Source of the DNA: Candidatus Burarchaeum australiense
Lineage (GTDB): Archaea > Micrarchaeota > Micrarchaeia > Burarchaeales > Burarchaeaceae
Reading direction: 5' to 3'
DNA length: 33,692 bases
Assembly (NCBI GenBank): GCA_902386535.1
Contig: CABMJK010000010.1
Location: 1-33,692 of the forward strand
Under the pieces are notes generated by a model, which did no database searches, was not told the origin of the DNA, and worked only from the letters and a program-made list of their open reading frames with translations. Positions 30,648 to 33,692 of the stretch are shown piece after piece. The number at the start of each line of letters is the position of its first letter. The first letter of the stretch is position 1. Both the position numbers and the translations under genes were made by a program.

Positions 30648-31193
30648 CTACTTCCGCGAGCGCATGTAAGCGAATGCAGGCAGCAGGGCCAGCACTGATG
30701 CCGAACTGCAGCAGCAATAGCGGCGGTACCAGGGCGCCGGCGCGGGGTTCGGTGCCGGGCCCGGCCCGGGAGGCTGCGGGTTTCTCGGAGATGCATTCAG
30801 CGCTCCAGTGTTCACGTCCATGGAGAATTCATAATTGCCCGGAGACTCCAGATACACTTCCCGGCTCGTCACGGTTTTCCCGTTCACGGCCAGCTCAAAG
30901 CTGCCGTTCGAGTAGAAGCAAGGATTGAACTTGTAATATGCGCCCCGGATGCACTTACCGGCCTCGCAAGCCATCAGCACGTCTATGGGCTCCACCGAAT
31001 TGTTGGCCGTGAGCTTACGCTCAGTCGCCTTCGAGCAAAGGTACGTCATGGCCGCCTCGCCAGCATATGGGGCGCCTCCTGAAGTAAGCGTGACCATCAC
31101 GTATGCCGGGTCGGGTCCGGGCCCGATATCCGCGAATGCAAGGCCGCCAAGCGCCAGGAGCACGATGGCAACAATTGCCGCAAACTTTTTCAT
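30648..31193 (-). CDS. Secreted protein with Pro-rich stalk and C-terminal CCC-hydrophobic-basic signal
   Basis: ATG 31193 overlaps the TGA of purB by one base (TGATG), so translation is probably coupled. The 181-residue product has a signal peptide (FAAIVAIVLLALGGLAFA), a small beta domain with three or four Cys (AAMTYLCSKATERKL, CEAGKCIRGAYYKFNPCFYSNGSF), and a Pro/Gly/Ala stalk (PQPPGPGPAPNPAPAP). The end is tripartite: RYCCCSS, a short hydrophobic run (ASVLALLPAFAYM) and RSRK. That end resembles C-terminal sorting signals processed by archaeosortase-like or rhomboid-type enzymes, but matches none exactly. The link with purB is probably positional only. Confidence 0.8.
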   Translation of the reverse strand: MKKFAAIVAIVLLALGGLAFADIGPGPDPAYVMVTLTSGGAPYAGEAAMTYLCSKATERKLTANNSVEPIDVLMACEAGKCIRGAYYKFNPCFYSNGSFELAVNGKTVTSREVYLESPGNYEFSMDVNTGALNASPRNPQPPGPGPAPNPAPAPWYRRYCCCSSASVLALLPAFAYMRSRK

Positions 31194-32509
31194 CAAACCG
31201 ACCTCCCGATTATCTTCTCCGCCTGCCCCACGTAAGTCGTGAAATCGAACAGCTCCCCGAGCGCCTTCTTGTCCAGCAGCCTGGCCACGCGCCTGTCCTT
31301 TGCTGCAACGTCCCTCATTCCGGTCCTGCCCGCAAACGCCTCCATGGCAAGCCCGCGCACGAGTTCGTGCGCCTCCTGCCGCGGCATGCCTTTTTCCACC
31401 AGCGCGCCCACGAGCCGCTCGCTCAATATCGCGCCGCCGCTCATTTCCAGGTTCTTGCGTATGTTCTCGGGGAAGAACACGAGCCCCTCCATGATGGCGG
31501 TCATCTCCTTCATCATGTAGTCTGTGAGTATGAATGACTGGGGTATGATGATGCGCTCGTTGGCCGAGTTGGTCAGGTCCCGTTCATGCTCGAGCGCAAT
31601 GTTCTCGAGCGCCACCTGCACGTCCGACCTGACTATGCGCGCCAAACTGCAAACCCTTTCGCTCTTGTGCGGGTTCCTCTTCTGCGGCATTGCCGACGAG
31701 CCCACCTGCTTCTTTCCGAAAGGCTCGGCCACCTCGCCTATCTCGCTTCTCTGCAAATTCCTTATCTCCTTGGCCATTTTTTCCAGCGTGCCTGCCATGA
31801 GCGCCAGTATGAACAATGCCTCGGCGTGCCTGTCCCTCTGCACCACCTGGTTGGTCACGCGCGCGGCTTCGAGCCTGAGGTTTTTCATCATCAGCCCCTC
31901 TATCCTGAATGCGTCGGGCCCAAGTGCGGCCATGGTTCCGACGGCGCCGCTCACCTTGCCCACGAACACGCGGGGCTTGCTCTGCGCCAGCCTTACCAGG
32001 TGCCTGTCCAGCTCGTTCTTCCAGAGCGCGAATTTCATTCCGTAGGTTGTCGGCACCGCGTGCTGCCCGTGGGTCCTGCCGACGCAAACCGTCTTCGCAT
32101 GGGCCAGCGCGAGCTTTCCGAGCACAGAGGAAAGCTTTCCGCACCGCTGCTCGATGAGCGCATAGGCATCCCGGAGCATGAGCGCCGTGGCCGTGTCCTC
32201 AATGTCGTAACTCGTCGCGCCCAGGTGCACGTAGCGCGCACTCTTCGGGCTGCACTGCTCGCTCAGCGCCCTCACCATGGCCATGAGGTCGTGGTGGATT
32301 TCGTCCTCGATGCTCCTCACGCGCTCGAGCTTCACCTTGCGCGCAGCCGCCTCTATCTCGCGGGCGCATTCCCTAGGCATGTCGCCCACTTCCGCATGCG
32401 CCTGGGCCAGCGCCACCTCCACTTCGAGCCAGTAGCGGAGCTTGCGCTCCTCGTCGAATATGGCGTTCATGTCGGTTGCGTAGCGCGAGTCCAGCGGAGA
32501 AACAGCCAT
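31193..32509 (-). CDS. purB: Adenylosuccinate lyase
   Basis: This 438-residue enzyme of the fumarase/aspartase superfamily makes AMP from adenylosuccinate and also cleaves SAICAR to AICAR in purine synthesis, in the cytosol. It starts with the family's typical SPLDSRY and has HDLMAM (73-78), TSYDIEDTATAL (99-110) and RTHGQHAVPTTYG with the catalytic His near 147. The signature loop GSSAMPQKRNPHKSE starts at 270, with the catalytic Ser in GSS. The C-terminal domain is of the purB type. Length is normal and all motifs are intact. It leads a leftward group (secreted protein, membrane protein). A 58-base spacer separates it from a rightward gene. Confidence 0.97.
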   Translation of the reverse strand: MAVSPLDSRYATDMNAIFDEERKLRYWLEVEVALAQAHAEVGDMPRECAREIEAAARKVKLERVRSIEDEIHHDLMAMVRALSEQCSPKSARYVHLGATSYDIEDTATALMLRDAYALIEQRCGKLSSVLGKLALAHAKTVCVGRTHGQHAVPTTYGMKFALWKNELDRHLVRLAQSKPRVFVGKVSGAVGTMAALGPDAFRIEGLMMKNLRLEAARVTNQVVQRDRHAEALFILALMAGTLEKMAKEIRNLQRSEIGEVAEPFGKKQVGSSAMPQKRNPHKSERVCSLARIVRSDVQVALENIALEHERDLTNSANERIIIPQSFILTDYMMKEMTAIMEGLVFFPENIRKNLEMSGGAILSERLVGALVEKGMPRQEAHELVRGLAMEAFAGRTGMRDVAAKDRRVARLLDKKALGELFDFTTYVGQAEKIIGRSV

Positions 32510-32536
32510 GTAATCCCGAACCTATTTGGGCAAAAC

Positions 32537-32546
32537 AATATTAAAT
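32537..32546 (+). promoter_or_regulatory. TATA box for the small membrane protein gene
   Basis: AATATTAAAT is the only AT-rich block in the purB/membrane-protein spacer. It is 25-30 bases before ATG 32568 and about 30 bases from the purB start, so it may serve both directions as leaderless promoters. Confidence 0.5.
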
Positions 32547-32567
32547 CCAGCGTGCCATTTTTGCCCG

Positions 32568-32885
32568 ATGATGCCGCTGACGATGGTCCAGATAGTAAGC
32601 CTCATCGGCCTGCTGCTCGCCATGCTGCTCGCAAAGCTTGCGGCCGACGAGTCTGCCAAGCTAAAAGGCAAATCCTTTTCGCTGACCCTCTCGCTTCTCT
32701 CAGCGGGCCTCCTGGTCTTGGCGGCCGGCGAAATAGCCACGTTCATGGCCCCATTTCCCGGCATGGACTGGCCGCTTCTCGAAGCCTCCTGCGACCTCGT
32801 GTTGCTCATAATCCTGAGCTATGCGCTTATCAAGCTGAACAGCAGCCTCGCGGCCTACCATCACATACTGAGGAGATACAAATAG
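32568..32885 (+). CDS. Small three-helix membrane protein
   Basis: The 105-residue protein starts at ATG 32568 (another ATG directly follows at 32571). It has three hydrophobic helices: VQIVSLIGLLLAMLLAKLA, SFSLTLSLLSAGLLVLAAGEIATFM and LEASCDLVLLIILSYALI, and a basic end (YHHILRRYK). This arrangement resembles the membrane part of some archaeal sensory proteins, but no signalling domain is attached. The family is unrecognised. It is a single gene between the divergent purB and the convergent pilin gene. Confidence 0.75.
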   Translation: MMPLTMVQIVSLIGLLLAMLLAKLAADESAKLKGKSFSLTLSLLSAGLLVLAAGEIATFMAPFPGMDWPLLEASCDLVLLIILSYALIKLNSSLAAYHHILRRYK

Positions 32886-32951
32886 TTGGTTGAACAGCAC
32901 CAGAGGTCCGGTCCTGAAAGTCTGCGCCCCAACCCCTGCAAGCTTCTCTTC

Positions 32952-33404
32952 CTACTGGCACGTGCCAGTAAGTTGCGTTGCGCCGGTGAACGTGAACTCT
33001 CTGCCGCTCAGCTGGTCCTGGTAGGTCATGGAAACCGTGTAGCTGAACTGCTGGCCCGAATTGCACGCGGGAATGCCGTTGACATTGACGTCTGTCTGGC
33101 CGCCCGGCGGGAGCAGCACGGACGTGCTGGCAACGGCCCCCTGGCCATCGAACCTTACCCCGTTGAGCCTGATGGAGAAGCCCTTGTTGTTCTTCACGGT
33201 CAGCTCTGCCGTGCTTCCCGCAATCCTGTAGTTGGGAAGTATGCCGACCTCTGCGTTCTGCCAATAAGCCTCGCTTTGCTGCCTCGTAACTGTGCCGGAA
33301 ATCGCAGGGAAGGCGCCGAGAACGCCCACCACGATCAGAGCTATTATCACAACGACGGCAAGTATAATCAGATATTCAGTGGCCGCCTGCCCGCGCATCC
33401 CCAT
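32952..33404 (-). CDS. Pilin-like protein with class III signal peptide
   Basis: From ATG 33404 (after GAGGTG, 6 bases) the protein begins MGMRGQAATEYLIILAVV, the class III archaeal signal peptide of the QxxxEYL type, normally cleaved before the Gln by a prepilin peptidase such as EppA. A hydrophobic helix (IILAVVVIIALIVVGVLG) would form the core of a type IV pilus-like fibre, and a beta-rich exported domain follows (STAELTVKNNKGFSIRLNGV, ASTSVLLPPGGQTDVNVNG). There are two Cys (PACNSG, TGTCQ). The length of 150 residues is normal for such pilins. A GTG at 33413 would add three residues but lacks a ribosome binding site. Upstream is a possible pilus-assembly membrane protein. Confidence 0.92.
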   Translation of the reverse strand: MGMRGQAATEYLIILAVVVIIALIVVGVLGAFPAISGTVTRQQSEAYWQNAEVGILPNYRIAGSTAELTVKNNKGFSIRLNGVRFDGQGAVASTSVLLPPGGQTDVNVNGIPACNSGQQFSYTVSMTYQDQLSGREFTFTGATQLTGTCQ

Positions 33405-33468
33405 TTCAAGCACCTCTATCTTCTTCTCCTTCCCTTTTTTAAGGCTTTTGCCCCGCCTGTCATCTCTC

Positions 33469-33692
33469 TCATGACGGGAAAAATATCCTCAGTATGTACT
33501 GCCTCATTATCACGAAAAATATGATCGAGCCCAGCAGGGTAATCGGCAGGTAGGTATAGCCCGCCAGCTTGCTGCCCCGCTGCACCACGCCGATGAGCGC
33601 GCTTGCGAAAATCGACGTCACGGCGAGCGTCAGCAGCGAAAGCGTGAACAGCACGTTGTAGTCCAGGGGCGGCGCGACCGTCAGGCCGAGCC
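33469..33692 (-). CDS. C-terminal end of a membrane protein, possibly a TadC/GspF-type pilus platform protein
   Basis: The frame runs off the right edge; about 73 residues are visible, ending at the stop at 33469. They form two hydrophobic segments (VLFTLSLLTLAVTSIFASALIGVV and YLPITLLGSIIFFVIMRQYIL) separated by the basic loop QRGSKLAGYT. The short basic loop and paired helices resemble the last helices of archaeal type II/IV secretion F-family proteins (TadC/FlaJ), and the pilin 64 bases downstream fits. With only the end visible this remains a moderate guess. Confidence 0.5.
   Translation of the reverse strand, partial: LGLTVAPPLDYNVLFTLSLLTLAVTSIFASALIGVVQRGSKLAGYTYLPITLLGSIIFFVIMRQYILRIFFPS

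Noticed and set aside
1-33692. CRISPR array
   Set aside because: No regularly spaced repeats of 24-40 bases were seen anywhere; the only tandem repeats are the coding 24-bp unit at 21857-21920 and the short pair at 27338-27380.

Overview
The window reads as archaeal chromosomal DNA, most likely from a DPANN-type or deep euryarchaeal lineage; this is inferred from gene content, not from a phylogeny. Support: an archaeal clamp-loader small subunit (rfcS), an archaeal Era-like GTPase / DUF2073 / zinc-ribbon trio, a pilin with a class III signal peptide, a tRNA gene with an intron at the 37/38 site, AT-rich TATA boxes about 25-30 bases before many starts (leaderless genes), GGTG-type ribosome binding sites elsewhere, and many secreted proteins rich in N-glycosylation sequons. 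Most of the DNA is GC-rich; one gene (13.4-14.8 kb) is strikingly AT-rich.

Layout. 1-0.63 kb: the start of a MinD/ParA ATPase running off the left edge. 0.7-9.7 kb: a cell-surface island with a membrane-anchored CARDB/NEW3-type protein, two paralogous lipoproteins, a small secreted protein and two head-to-tail beta-helix proteins; the small protein and the larger beta-helix protein share a nearly identical C-terminal domain in inverted orientation. 9.75-13.2 kb: a multi-pass membrane protein, a DUF4430 protein paired with an ECF transporter S component, and an unrecognised 420-residue protein. 13.3-14.9 kb: an AT-rich AlbA_2/HATPase regulator, probably acquired. 14.9-18.5 kb: a 59-residue eight-cysteine zinc protein, an isoleucyl-tRNA synthetase gene broken by two in-frame stop codons, and a small membrane protein. 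18.6-22.8 kb: three consecutive membrane-anchored surface proteins that share a helical module, Pro/Thr-rich spacers and a C-terminal membrane anchor. 22.9-29.06 kb: rfcS, a divergent response regulator / histidine kinase pair, an intron-containing tRNA-Arg, and the GTPase trio. 29.06-32.5 kb: a secreted protein and a purB-led set of leftward genes with two membrane or secreted proteins. 32.5-33.7 kb: a small membrane protein, a pilin and the C-terminal end of a possible pilus-assembly membrane protein.

How the genes fit together. About half the window makes cell-envelope proteins, several built from modules found more than once here, which points to local duplication and domain shuffling. 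The rest is informational or housekeeping (rfcS, ileS, tRNA-Arg, purB, GTPase trio) and signalling (a cytosolic PAS-PAS histidine kinase facing a response regulator that has a winged helix and a decayed GGDEF-like domain). The points most worth a second look are the double stop in ileS around its KMSKS loop, the FYVE-spaced mini zinc protein, the inverted duplicated domain, and the response regulator architecture.
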